Shown here in pieces: positions 27,160 to 35,309 of a stretch of DNA of 55,522 bases (its first letter is position 1; each line of letters opens with the position of its first letter). The notes beneath the pieces were generated by a model that worked only from the letters and a program-made list of their open reading frames with translations, made no database searches and was not told the DNA's origin. A program made the position numbers and the translations under genes. This DNA is from a virus: the IMG/VR virus record IMGVR_UViG_3300023184_009494, positions 1-55,522 of that record. The stretch is one strand, 5' to 3'.

Positions 27160-28061
27160 AAAGTCTCTTCTAATTTTTTAATTAGTGACGCTACTCTTGA
27201 AGAACACATATGTTTCTTTCTAACAGCATTTTTTGCATTGTCTCCAATTTCAAGAGCTAGGTCAGGATTATCTAGCAGATGTTTGGCTTTTTTGACTGCG
27301 TCTTCTTTTCCGTCATACCAAATTATTTCTCTTCCTTCTACAAGAAGATCATAATATCGAGATGACTCTGCAGGTCTATCTGCCAACACACATCGGCCGA
27401 GAGCTGCACCTTCAAAAACTCTTCGTGTAATTTCTTTGTTCTTGCTTTCCTGAAATACTATTAGCCCAGAAGCAAGAAATTTCGCATGTTCGTCACCCCA
27501 TGCTCTTCTGTTGGCAAAATTCTTACCAAGTTTTTCACTCATATGTCTTGTGACTTCTCCTCTGTCTCCACATGTTGTAACACATATATTTTCCATAACA
27601 TTCATGTCTTTTGAATATTGTTCATCTATGGCAAATTGAGGCCACCATAAAGAATTCTTTCTGAAGACTTCTGAATACATTGAGAAACACCTGTAGTCAG
27701 GAGTCAATATTAAGTCAGAAGAATAAGCTTTTTTTACATGTGAATAATGTGATTGAGGCTCGTCGCCGGACTCATATACGAGTAATGTATTTGGAAAGTT
27801 ATTTTTGTTCCAAAATTGTCCTGTCCAGGGACCGTAATCTAATGCAAGCATAAATGCAGGTATAAATCCTGCGTTTATAAGACTAAATGCATCTTTTTCA
27901 GCATCAATTCTATAACTTCCAAGTGAATCATACATTGAGATTGTTTTAATCTCATAACCCCTTTCTCTTAGTTGATTGACAATAGCAGTTGAAGTATTGC
28001 TGGTGTCTTTGATGTCGTCTTCCCTGTAAGGATACAGAACTATTGCTTTATTGTTCATCAT
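27156..28061 (-). CDS. CgeB-like glycosyltransferase (GT-B)
   Basis: 301 aa. It starts with a short strand AIVLYPYREDDIKDTSNTST, has SGDEPQSHYSHVKKAYSSDL near residue 100, and a C-terminal CgeB-type domain with KEITRRVFEGAALGRCVLAD followed by RPAESSRYYDLLVEG. It shares the RVFE-x-A-x-G core with the 283-aa protein at 24460. A role in glycan assembly is likely; donor and acceptor are unknown. ATGA overlaps on both sides. Confidence 0.72.
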   Translation of the reverse strand: MMNNKAIVLYPYREDDIKDTSNTSTAIVNQLRERGYEIKTISMYDSLGSYRIDAEKDAFSLINAGFIPAFMLALDYGPWTGQFWNKNNFPNTLLVYESGDEPQSHYSHVKKAYSSDLILTPDYRCFSMYSEVFRKNSLWWPQFAIDEQYSKDMNVMENICVTTCGDRGEVTRHMSEKLGKNFANRRAWGDEHAKFLASGLIVFQESKNKEITRRVFEGAALGRCVLADRPAESSRYYDLLVEGREIIWYDGKEDAVKKAKHLLDNPDLALEIGDNAKNAVRKKHMCSSRVASLIKKLEETL

Positions 28062-28777
28062 AGATCGAAATTTTTTAATTTTCTATCAAGATAAATTTGA
28101 TGATCTGGGTCGCCCGGGATGCTGTTTTTTTTCCATACTTCATCATGCCCAAAGCTTTTTTGGGCAATAAATTCTGGGAGTATTTCTGAGAATTTTTGCA
28201 TTGCAGTTAGATCACTCATTACGACGTCTGGGTGCAAATGTCTGATAATTACTTGTTCATAAAAAGATTGAAGTCCTAGGGCATTTGCAACATCAGTAAA
28301 TTCTGCGTCACACCAAAAACTCTTATATTCAGGATGATAAATATAACCAAATCTGTCGTAATACTTTTTCCCTAGTATGCATAGCGTATTTAGGTCGCGG
28401 CGCCATCCGTCAAAAAACCACAGCACTCCATCAGTATCAGGATATTTTGTCTTCATTTCACTTCTTATTATATCATCATATCCTTTTACTTCAGGTATCA
28501 TGTCATCGCTAACAAGTACTAATATGTCAAATTTTTTGTTCTTCATGTCAGCATTAATTGCTTCAATCTTATTTTTTGAATTTCCAAAATTGACAGACAA
28601 ATTAGGAAAATTTTCGAGAACTGCAATGACTTCTTTGTTGTTCATATGTGTATCATCTTCGTCGACAGATATGACAAATTCAAAGTCTTTCCCTGACATC
28701 AGCTTATAATATGTCTCGAGAGCCCTAAAAAATTTAAGCGCGCGTCCCCTGGTTGGATATTTAAAGAGTATTTTCAT
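28058..28777 (-). CDS. GT2-like glycosyltransferase
   Basis: 239 aa. It opens MKILFKYPTRGRALKFFRAL (nucleotide-binding strand and PTRGR loop), has FEFVISVDEDDTHMNNKEV and a second acidic motif DILVLVSDDMIPEVKGY (DD at the metal site) near residue 92. The later DGVLWFFDGWRRDLNTLCIL is a typical acceptor segment. It is similar to phage-encoded GT-A proteins that lack the usual C-terminal helices. The substrate is unknown. Confidence 0.68.
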   Translation of the reverse strand: MKILFKYPTRGRALKFFRALETYYKLMSGKDFEFVISVDEDDTHMNNKEVIAVLENFPNLSVNFGNSKNKIEAINADMKNKKFDILVLVSDDMIPEVKGYDDIIRSEMKTKYPDTDGVLWFFDGWRRDLNTLCILGKKYYDRFGYIYHPEYKSFWCDAEFTDVANALGLQSFYEQVIIRHLHPDVVMSDLTAMQKFSEILPEFIAQKSFGHDEVWKKNSIPGDPDHQIYLDRKLKNFDL

Positions 28778-29502
28778 TTCTCTTCTCTATTCGTGCTAGT
28801 ATTTCTTCTATACAGATAAGGCTTCTCAAGAAGAATTGAAGTAGACTTAAGCCCCGCTGTAACTCTGAAGTTAAAATCAGAGTCTTCGCTTAATAGCGTT
28901 CTTATTCCCATTCTTGGTGGATTAAATCTAAAACCAATGTCCCATATTTTCTTAAGAAACATTGAACTGACTCCGGCTGTTTCAAAATTTCCTGTAAAGT
29001 AATGATTAATCCCAGGCGTTTCATAACCTTGAAGAACTATTTTTGATACTTCTTCTCCTGATACAATTTTTAAATTTTCAGGAGTTGTATCATTTTTAGC
29101 ATGAATGTTCAATTCATCAGGTGTCCAGCAAGAGATAAATCCACACAAATTGTGAACAGAATTTGTATCAACAAGAGTCTTAAATTGACTTTGTATTCTC
29201 CAAGAAAGTGAAAAGTCATCAGCGTCATGTGATGTACAAATTTTAGCATCTGTTGTAGAAAATGCAATATTTAAAGCGTTCCACTTTCCTTTATTTTTTT
29301 CTAATGATATAAGTCTAATTCTTTTATCATTTTTACTCTCGACAACATTCTTTACATTTAGATAATCTTCAGACCCATCATCTATTACAACAATATCAAG
29401 ATTTTCATAAGATTGCAATATTATGCTGTCTATAGATTGACTTAAATATTTTGAATGATTATAGTTGCAGATTGCAACACAGACTTTATAGTCACTGTTC
29501 AT
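28774..29502 (-). CDS. Family 2 glycosyltransferase (GT-A)
   Basis: 242 aa. The N-terminal VCVAICNYNHSKYLSQSIDS and SYENLDIVVIDDGSEDY are diagnostic for GT2 enzymes. The metal-binding motif is in TSHDADDFSLSWRIQSQFK near residue 93, and an LLSEDSDFNFRV segment near 205 supplies the ED catalytic pair. It overlaps both neighbours by 4 bp. Confidence 0.85.
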   Translation of the reverse strand: MNSDYKVCVAICNYNHSKYLSQSIDSIILQSYENLDIVVIDDGSEDYLNVKNVVESKNDKRIRLISLEKNKGKWNALNIAFSTTDAKICTSHDADDFSLSWRIQSQFKTLVDTNSVHNLCGFISCWTPDELNIHAKNDTTPENLKIVSGEEVSKIVLQGYETPGINHYFTGNFETAGVSSMFLKKIWDIGFRFNPPRMGIRTLLSEDSDFNFRVTAGLKSTSILLEKPYLYRRNTSTNREEK

Positions 29503-29864
29503 TGACGTTTTTTTGCTTCAAAAATAAATGGATGAGCAAATGGTGTTCCGCTCATCATTGTTGCCATCAGAACAATTTCTTTTGTAGGAATATTGTTCAA
29601 TGAAGCTCGCTGAGTAAAAATATTAGGATCAAGTTCTTGATTATTATTAATGGTTACAGAATCATAATACATTTGAGACAGAAAATTTACAGATTCATTA
29701 CTTAGTGGGATCTGAGCCTCTTTTATTACTTCAGATAGTGTAAAAAATATATCTTGATACATGCTAGTACATGCAGCTTTATCAAATTTCTCCCCCATTC
29801 TTTTTGATAATTTTCCTGTCAATAGTTTTGTAACAGCTTCTTGAAGCTTTATTCCTGGTTTCAT
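29499..29864 (-). CDS. Unknown 121-aa protein inside the glycosyltransferase run
   Basis: Soluble, mixed helical protein without Cys clusters or membrane segment; it starts MKPGIKLQEAVTKLLTGKLS. There is nothing glycosyltransferase-like in it. It is locked between two GT genes by 4-bp overlaps, so it is translated with them and may serve as an accessory subunit. The family is unknown to me. Confidence 0.5.
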   Translation of the reverse strand: MKPGIKLQEAVTKLLTGKLSKRMGEKFDKAACTSMYQDIFFTLSEVIKEAQIPLSNESVNFLSQMYYDSVTINNNQELDPNIFTQRASLNNIPTKEIVLMATMMSGTPFAHPFIFEAKKRQ

Positions 29865-31783
29865 TTTGTAGGCTCCGTTACATTGACTTTAATATGTGGA
29901 ACAACTTGTCCACGCCACTTAGAGTGGAATATCCATCCACCTGTTTTCTCTGAAAATTCTGATGCTCTCTCTTCTATCATTTCATTTGTAACTTGAGACC
30001 AAGGAACATCAAACATCATATTTGATTCTGCAGTATCTTCAAGAGACTTATTAAAAAGAGAATTCCAGTGTTTTGTCCAATAATCTCGATATAGTCTCAT
30101 TTTTCTTGGAATATTATGCCACGAATAATGATGTACTCCTGGTAGATTTTGAATAACAGCATTAAACCACTGTTCATACTTTTGAAGTGATTCAGCGTTA
30201 CCATTGATGGCCGATTGACGAATAGCTTCTGATTCACTTGTATGAAATGTGACATGAGGAAGTCTATTTCCTGTATTTTTGTCTATCATATCACAACCAT
30301 CTGTTCCTTCAGCGGCATAGACATCTCCATTGGAGTCGACTCTTCTTAAATCTGATGGAATTCCATGCGTAATATGAGGAGCATTTTTACTAAGTCGCCA
30401 TTTCCACGGCTGAATATCTGCTCTTACTTTATTAGAGCCTCCCCAGTATTCAATTACGGGAAGAGAAACAATATCAATATTGTTTGGAATTTTTTGACAG
30501 AGATCAATTATTTTTGGAGCATCTAGCTCATGAACTACTTCATCAGAGTCCATCTGCCAGCAGAAATCACTTGTGCACATTGAACGAGCGGCTGCCTTTT
30601 GTGCACCATCAAATACTGCATGTCTTGGATGATTCCAATCTCTTGGAACAATTTTAATCTTTACTTTTTCATTGTCAGGAGTATTAAATTCTTCTGCTAT
30701 GCTTGAAAGCTTTTCATATGTTCCATCTGTGCTTCCTCCGTCAACAATGCAGACCTCATCACAAAAACGAATCATTGACCTAATGCATTGCTCAAAAGGA
30801 TACTCCTGTTTAATGCAATTGTATGCAGTTGTATAGCCGCTAATAGTTATTTTATGATTCATAATTAGCTTTATTGATTTCCAAAATAATTCTGGTGCTG
30901 AATAGAGATATTCATGAATATCTTGCAAATTATTGGTATTGAACCATTCCTCATTTGCATGTTGAACATTTTCATTAAGTTCAAGTTTGCAACCTAAAAG
31001 CTTCGCTTCAATAACCATACGAGGGCATGTATCGGCTCCTGTTGGAAGATAAACGAAACCTTCGGCGTGGGCGAGCTTATCAAGAATTTGATCATATGGA
31101 AGATTCCATACAACTTCATATTGTTTTTTATTTTTCTTGCACCAATCTTCAGCTTGAGAAAAACCCTTAACCCAAGAAGTTGAACCAAGAACCAGCCAAC
31201 CTTGTCTAACATTAGATGAAGTAGAGGCTTGGTCTCGCAACCACTGGATGGTTCCTAAAGTATTCTTTGAAAATACGGAGGATAGAACAACATTATCTTT
31301 TTCCAATAAAAACGGAAACAAGCTAGTGTATCTGTTCTTTTGTCCCTCTGACATCCACCATAAGCTTGTAGATCCATAATAGAAAGCTGAAATTATTTTT
31401 CCGCTAATATTTTCGGCACAATCACAAGAATTTCCTGTGGCTGATTCATGTTTCTCTGGAGATCTATATTTGCAATATTTGTAATCATATTCAAGAACTG
31501 AATATTTTAGATTTGCAACAATGCTGGGGATAAGTTCGAAATTAATTTGCGAAAAGTTTCCAAATATCCAGAATTTATCTTTACCCTGCTGAAGAGTAGC
31601 AAGGTTTACATTTCTAGAAAGAATTTTTTGAACTTTAAATGGAGATTCCGAAATTAAAGCTTCAGTAGTAAGCTCGGCTCCTCCTACATAATCCTCTAAA
31701 AACATATCAGATACAAATATAATTTCAGCTGATTGATCTATTTGCTGATTAGGATTAATAAATATATTTTCTTTAAAGTTCAT
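29861..31783 (-). CDS. Two-domain glycosyltransferase: GT-B-like half fused to GT2 half
   Basis: 640 aa. Residues about 15-300 look like a GT-B protein: LVLGSTSWVKGFSQAEDW near 200 and the donor-site helix YLPTGADTCPRMVIEAKLLG near 245. Residues about 310-520 are a GT2 domain: KITISGYTTAYNCIKQEYPF, then CDEVCIVDGGSTDGTYEKL, with the metal motif in FCWQMDSDEVVHELDAP. The last 120 residues contain a His/Trp-rich helical end (HHYSWHNIPRKMRLYRDYW). It is the first gene of the minus-strand run next to the divergent control region, so it would be the promoter-proximal glycosylation gene. Two successive sugar transfers by one polypeptide are inferred. Confidence 0.75.
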   Translation of the reverse strand: MNFKENIFINPNQQIDQSAEIIFVSDMFLEDYVGGAELTTEALISESPFKVQKILSRNVNLATLQQGKDKFWIFGNFSQINFELIPSIVANLKYSVLEYDYKYCKYRSPEKHESATGNSCDCAENISGKIISAFYYGSTSLWWMSEGQKNRYTSLFPFLLEKDNVVLSSVFSKNTLGTIQWLRDQASTSSNVRQGWLVLGSTSWVKGFSQAEDWCKKNKKQYEVVWNLPYDQILDKLAHAEGFVYLPTGADTCPRMVIEAKLLGCKLELNENVQHANEEWFNTNNLQDIHEYLYSAPELFWKSIKLIMNHKITISGYTTAYNCIKQEYPFEQCIRSMIRFCDEVCIVDGGSTDGTYEKLSSIAEEFNTPDNEKVKIKIVPRDWNHPRHAVFDGAQKAAARSMCTSDFCWQMDSDEVVHELDAPKIIDLCQKIPNNIDIVSLPVIEYWGGSNKVRADIQPWKWRLSKNAPHITHGIPSDLRRVDSNGDVYAAEGTDGCDMIDKNTGNRLPHVTFHTSESEAIRQSAINGNAESLQKYEQWFNAVIQNLPGVHHYSWHNIPRKMRLYRDYWTKHWNSLFNKSLEDTAESNMMFDVPWSQVTNEMIEERASEFSEKTGGWIFHSKWRGQVVPHIKVNVTEPTK

Positions 31784-31890
31784 ATTAGCTTATCTCTTAT
31801 TTAAGCTTAATTTAAGAGTAACTAAATCCTAGTTAAAAGCTTAATTTAAGATATTTAAGAGAGAACTTACTAATACTTGGAGAGTTGTAC
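31784..31890. promoter_or_regulatory. Divergent control region with 15-bp direct repeat
   Basis: The only divergent gap between the long minus-strand run and the plus-strand block. AAGCTTAATTTAAGA occurs at 31803-31817 and 31837-31851, 34 bp apart (about three helical turns). The first copy lies in an imperfect palindrome, CTCTTATTTAAGCTTAATTT followed by AAGAG. CTTAAATA-like elements appear on the minus strand on both repeats, similar in spirit to T4 late TATAAATA boxes. A GGAG ribosome-binding site at 31879-31882 serves the plus-strand gene. Promoter or operator function is inferred from position. Confidence 0.55.
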
Positions 31891-32460
31891 ATGACAAAAA
31901 GAACTTTATCTAAGCCTAAAAACTCTTCAATTCCTCCAAAGTCCACAAATGATTCAGGAATGCTTGGAGATATACACAAAAAAATAGCTTCTAGCGCCGC
32001 TCTTAATGGCGGGTTCGATACTCTTCTTTATAAAATAGATAAAATTGAACAAAGTCAGGGACAGCTTGTTACAAATATTGGTAAAATTGAAGAGAATCAA
32101 GGTCACTTAAATGACAAAGTTGATAAAATTCATGAAGCAATATATGATCCGAATGATGGATTATTTTCAAAGATATCTGAAGCAAAACTAGAAAATACAC
32201 AGAAATTTTCTGATGTTGAATCAAAGCTTTCTGAAATCTCTACTTGGAAAAAATATAAAGAGAAATCTGAAGATAAAATTGAGATTCAACACGATGAAGC
32301 AAATATTAAGATTAATACGCTTGAGAGATCTGTAGAATCTTTAGTAAAAAGCAAAACAGCTACTTGGTCTATCTTAAAATGGCTAGGTGTTGCTTTAGGT
32401 GGTGGAGTTCTTACGCTTTGTTTTAAGTGGTTAGAAACACTAATTACAATGAAACACTGA
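31891..32460 (+). CDS. Coiled-coil protein with C-terminal membrane anchor
   Basis: 189 aa from the ATG at 31891 (GGAG at 8 bp; the frame is open from a TTG two codons upstream). Residues about 45-150 show heptad repeats (DKIEQSQGQLVTNIGKIEEN and DKVDKIHEAIYDPNDGLFSK), so a long coiled coil is likely. Residues about 158-182 form a transmembrane segment (WLGVALGGGVLTLCFKWL). The overall plan resembles XhlA/holin-accessory-type phage proteins, but a spanin or structural role is equally possible. First gene of the plus-strand block. Confidence 0.6.
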   Translation: MTKRTLSKPKNSSIPPKSTNDSGMLGDIHKKIASSAALNGGFDTLLYKIDKIEQSQGQLVTNIGKIEENQGHLNDKVDKIHEAIYDPNDGLFSKISEAKLENTQKFSDVESKLSEISTWKKYKEKSEDKIEIQHDEANIKINTLERSVESLVKSKTATWSILKWLGVALGGGVLTLCFKWLETLITMKH

Positions 32461-32487
32461 TAAACTTATATTGTACAGTGTTATTTC

Positions 32488-33636
32488 ATGGTACAGATAA
32501 AAGATTCTGATGATTATTTAAATGATATTAAAGATATTCTCAGAAAGAATATCTATGTAAGAAATTCCATATCTTTTAATGATAATAAGTCAGATCTAAA
32601 GACAAAAAGAGGCTTGCAACATTTTTTTGCAATCAAATTTGCCTTACAAGAAAAACAAAAATTATATGAAATAATTTTAGGTCATGCAGCAAGAGCCGAA
32701 AAAGCTAGCCCTGGTGCTGGATTGATTCTTCTTAGCATGTTCTGCGGAGAACAAAAAGAAAATTTAAGCTCTGAATTTGAAATAAAAAATAAAGATGATG
32801 TTATCTTGTCTCTAAAGAGATTAGAGCTCACAAGCAGAAATTTTCAAATACTTCAATCTGTTCTTCAATATTCAACTGTAAATTCTAAATTATCTGTAAA
32901 AAAATCAACTAATCAAACTTCATATATAGAAATAACTGAAGGAAATATTTTTGAAGCAAAAACTCAGATTCCAGTTACTAAACAAGAGCACAGTAACATT
33001 AAAATAATTTGTATTGATGGCTATATTGAATCAGTTTCTGAGATTCATCATGTTCTTGAATATCTTTCTCAAACAAAAGATTCTTGTATTATTTTTTCAA
33101 GAGGGATGTCAGAAGACGTCTTGCATACTATAAAAATAAACAACGATAGAGGATCTTTAAGCTTATTTCCTTACATTATTCCGTTTGACATCGATAATGT
33201 CAATACTTTGGTTGATTTATCTGTAGTAGCCGGATCAGACATTATTTCTAGCTTAAAGGGGAATTTAATATCGTCTATTGATGTTTCGTCAATTAAATCT
33301 GTTGACAAATGCTCTTTATTTAAAGATAAGGTAGTCATAAAAAATGAATCATCTAAACAAAGAATTATTCAACACATTGATCACTTGAAGCGAACAATCG
33401 AAGAAAGACAAAACTTAACTGAAATTATTTCAAACAGAATAAAATCTTTATCATCTTGTTGTATTGAAATTTCTCTTGCAGATGATATTAATTTTTACTC
33501 TTGTTCTCAGCAAATTGACGAAGGAATAAGGGTCATATCGGCTATAATGAATAAAAACTACAACAACTATAGCGTTTCAAAAGATCATCTTATTGTTTTA
33601 GAAAAAACTCTAGATGACCTTTGCGGCATTAATTAG
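32488..33636 (+). CDS. Divergent GroEL-like protein lacking the ATPase domain
   Basis: 382 aa versus about 548 in GroEL. Residues about 145-330 align by eye with the GroEL apical domain and its flanks: YIEITEGNIFE matches the DVVEGMQFDRGY entry; KIICIDGYIESVSEIHHVLE matches the LLADKKISNIREMLPVLE strand-helix; CIIFSRGMSEDVLHTIKIN matches LLIIAEDVEGEALATLVVN; and VVAGSDIISSLKG matches IATLTGGTVISEEIG. Residues 290-350 match the returning intermediate helices (IIQHIDHLKRTIEERQN, then ISLADD, then IDEGIRVISAI). The N-terminal GPKG and GDGTT nucleotide-binding motifs are absent, the position of catalytic Asp398 appears to be Glu345, and the chain ends before the C-terminal equatorial domain. It therefore probably cannot hydrolyse ATP; a substrate-binding or host-GroEL-modulating role is inferred. 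No GroES-like gene is in the window. Confidence 0.7.
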   Translation: MVQIKDSDDYLNDIKDILRKNIYVRNSISFNDNKSDLKTKRGLQHFFAIKFALQEKQKLYEIILGHAARAEKASPGAGLILLSMFCGEQKENLSSEFEIKNKDDVILSLKRLELTSRNFQILQSVLQYSTVNSKLSVKKSTNQTSYIEITEGNIFEAKTQIPVTKQEHSNIKIICIDGYIESVSEIHHVLEYLSQTKDSCIIFSRGMSEDVLHTIKINNDRGSLSLFPYIIPFDIDNVNTLVDLSVVAGSDIISSLKGNLISSIDVSSIKSVDKCSLFKDKVVIKNESSKQRIIQHIDHLKRTIEERQNLTEIISNRIKSLSSCCIEISLADDINFYSCSQQIDEGIRVISAIMNKNYNNYSVSKDHLIVLEKTLDDLCGIN

Positions 33637-33690
33637 TGTGTTTTTATTTACTTCCTCAACGCTAGTCTTACTTTGTTTACAGGTGACCAA

Positions 33691-33915
33691 ATGAATTCAG
33701 TTGATAAAATTTCTCGCGAATCAAAAGTTCTTCTAGATGATGCTAAGGATGTTTTTGCTGCAAATCTTGTAAATGCTGTTCGAGCAAAGACAATAGTAGT
33801 TGATGAATCTCAGCTACCTGCCGTAATAAATCTATTGAATATTTCATTAGATGAATCTTTTCAAAGAGCTCTTCCATTTTTTCAGAGAACAATAAAAGAA
33901 CACGTAAAGAAATGA
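33691..33915 (+). CDS. Small helical protein, unknown
   Basis: 74 aa from the ATG at 33691, preceded by AGGTGA. An in-frame start at 33673 would add MFTGDQ but lacks a ribosome-binding site. The protein is helical and charged, with DDAKDVFAANLVNAVRAKTI and a basic end (RTIKEHVKK). It overlaps the next gene by 4 bp. No family recognised. Confidence 0.6.
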   Translation: MNSVDKISRESKVLLDDAKDVFAANLVNAVRAKTIVVDESQLPAVINLLNISLDESFQRALPFFQRTIKEHVKK

Positions 33916-34376
33916 AAGGACAGCTTCACCTAATTAAATGTAGGTGTATTCTTCCTCAGTTTAAAGGACGGCAAAACCCTCCTGTACATCAGTTTGTAAC
34001 TTTTTCAATTATAAATGATGATGATACAGTAAAATCAAAATATGCTCAGTGTAATAATTGCGGAACTATTCACAAGATTATTGACATATGCAGTTCTGAA
34101 ATATTGCCTGGAAAAGAATCTGCTTCTTCAATTATTAGTATTGATGACATAAAGGTTTCACTTCCGCCTAATCTTGTCAATATTTTAGAAAGAAATAATT
34201 CTGAACTTTATGCATGGGAACAAGCTCAATTTATTATTGAAAATAAGAGCTGGGGAGAATTTGTTATCTTGGCTCAAGAAGAAGAAGCCGGTACTAAGCA
34301 AGGAAAATATGTTAGAATAATGAGCGAGACTTTCTTTAAAGTTGACTCATTCACCAGAGAAGATATTTTATCCTAG
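33912..34376 (+). CDS. Putative zinc-ribbon protein, unknown
   Basis: 154 aa. Two cysteine pairs are visible, IKCRCILPQF near residues 9-11 and YAQCNNCGTIHK near 47-50, consistent with a single Zn ribbon. The remainder holds acidic segments and a WEQAQFIIENKSWGEFVIL block. It is coupled to both neighbours, in a run of small conserved-looking genes before the ClpP-like gene. The function is unknown; metal-dependent nucleic-acid or protein binding is plausible. Confidence 0.6.
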   Translation: MKGQLHLIKCRCILPQFKGRQNPPVHQFVTFSIINDDDTVKSKYAQCNNCGTIHKIIDICSSEILPGKESASSIISIDDIKVSLPPNLVNILERNNSELYAWEQAQFIIENKSWGEFVILAQEEEAGTKQGKYVRIMSETFFKVDSFTREDILS

Positions 34377-34387
34377 AAAAATAAATC

Positions 34388-34654
34388 ATGATTCAAGATA
34401 ATCAATTAAATCTATATGGGGAGATGCAGTCTGAAAAACTAGCAGCAGACAACAAAGTCTCACATCAGATAGTTTCTGAAATTAATCAATTTGGCATTAA
34501 TGATAGACAAAGATGGTTGATAATTTATCGACTTGCTCTAGAGTTTGAAAATGTTCAAGATATGAAAGAATTATCTTCCTTTGTAAAAGAAAAAAAGGGA
34601 AGCGAAATATTCATTTCAAAAATTTATAACTTAAACAAAGAAGAGGAAATCTAA
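34388..34654 (+). CDS. Small unknown protein upstream of ClpP-like gene
   Basis: 88 aa, soluble and helical. Central segment INDRQRWLIIYRLALEFENV followed by a charged tail (VKEKKGSEIFISKIYNLNKE). It shares one base with the next ATG (TAATG), so it is translationally coupled to the ClpP-like protease. An adaptor role is possible but unsupported by sequence. Confidence 0.55.
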   Translation: MIQDNQLNLYGEMQSEKLAADNKVSHQIVSEINQFGINDRQRWLIIYRLALEFENVQDMKELSSFVKEKKGSEIFISKIYNLNKEEEI

Positions 34655-35262
34655 TGGGACGATCAGTTCAAGTAACCGCAGAGCTCTCTAGGAATTCTCA
34701 GAAAAATAACTCAGAAGAGTCATTTCAGGCACTGAATGTTCATTCAGGCGACTCATCAAGATTAGTTGTTCTTCATGGTGATGTAAATGAGTCATCAATT
34801 TCAATGGTTGTTGCTCAATTGCTTCATCTTGCTTCTCAAAATCACAAACCTATTCATCTAGTTATATCAACATATGGCGGCTCTGTTGATGAGATGTTTA
34901 CTCTCTATGACACAATTAAATTTCTTCCTTGCCCAATTCATACAATAGCTCTTGGAAAAGTTATGTCAGCCGGTGTGCTCTTGCTTGCTTCAGGGGCAAA
35001 AGGGCATAGAATGATCGGTAAGTCAGCAAGAATAATGATACATCCAGTTTCAGGCGGTGCTGTAGGAAATATTTTTGAAGTAATTAATGATACAAAAGAG
35101 CAAAAAAGACTTCAAGACCAAATGGTTGATGCAATAGTAAAAGAAACAAAAACATCAAAGTTGAAAATTGAAACAATTATGAAAACAGGTCACGATGTGT
35201 ACCTTCTTCCTGATGAAGCTATTAAGCTAGGAATTGTAGACAAGATCATCGGTGAAGATTGA
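34654..35262 (+). CDS. ClpP-like serine protease
   Basis: 202 aa, near the 190-200 of ClpP. The oxyanion strand HLVISTYGGSVDEMFTLYDT is at residues 68-87, the nucleophile Ser105 in LGKVMSAGVLLLASGAKGHR, the catalytic His130 in ARIMIHPVSGG, and Asp181 in the GHDVYLLPDEAIKLG segment, where ClpP has its acidic residue. All three triad positions are present. The N-terminal 30 residues are polar and longer than in processed ClpP. No ClpX/ClpA-type ATPase is in the window, so it may work with host unfoldases, act as a peptidase alone, or take part in capsid maturation; I cannot decide between these. Confidence 0.85.
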   Translation: MGRSVQVTAELSRNSQKNNSEESFQALNVHSGDSSRLVVLHGDVNESSISMVVAQLLHLASQNHKPIHLVISTYGGSVDEMFTLYDTIKFLPCPIHTIALGKVMSAGVLLLASGAKGHRMIGKSARIMIHPVSGGAVGNIFEVINDTKEQKRLQDQMVDAIVKETKTSKLKIETIMKTGHDVYLLPDEAIKLGIVDKIIGED

Positions 35263-35309
35263 ATTTGTAATTATGAAAACTTAATCAGCATTAGGTATAG
35301 TGTGAAGCT

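Noticed and set aside
34654-35262. ClpP-like protein as the prohead protease
   Set aside because: No capsid or scaffold gene is adjacent; the position gives no support, so only a ClpP-like call is made.
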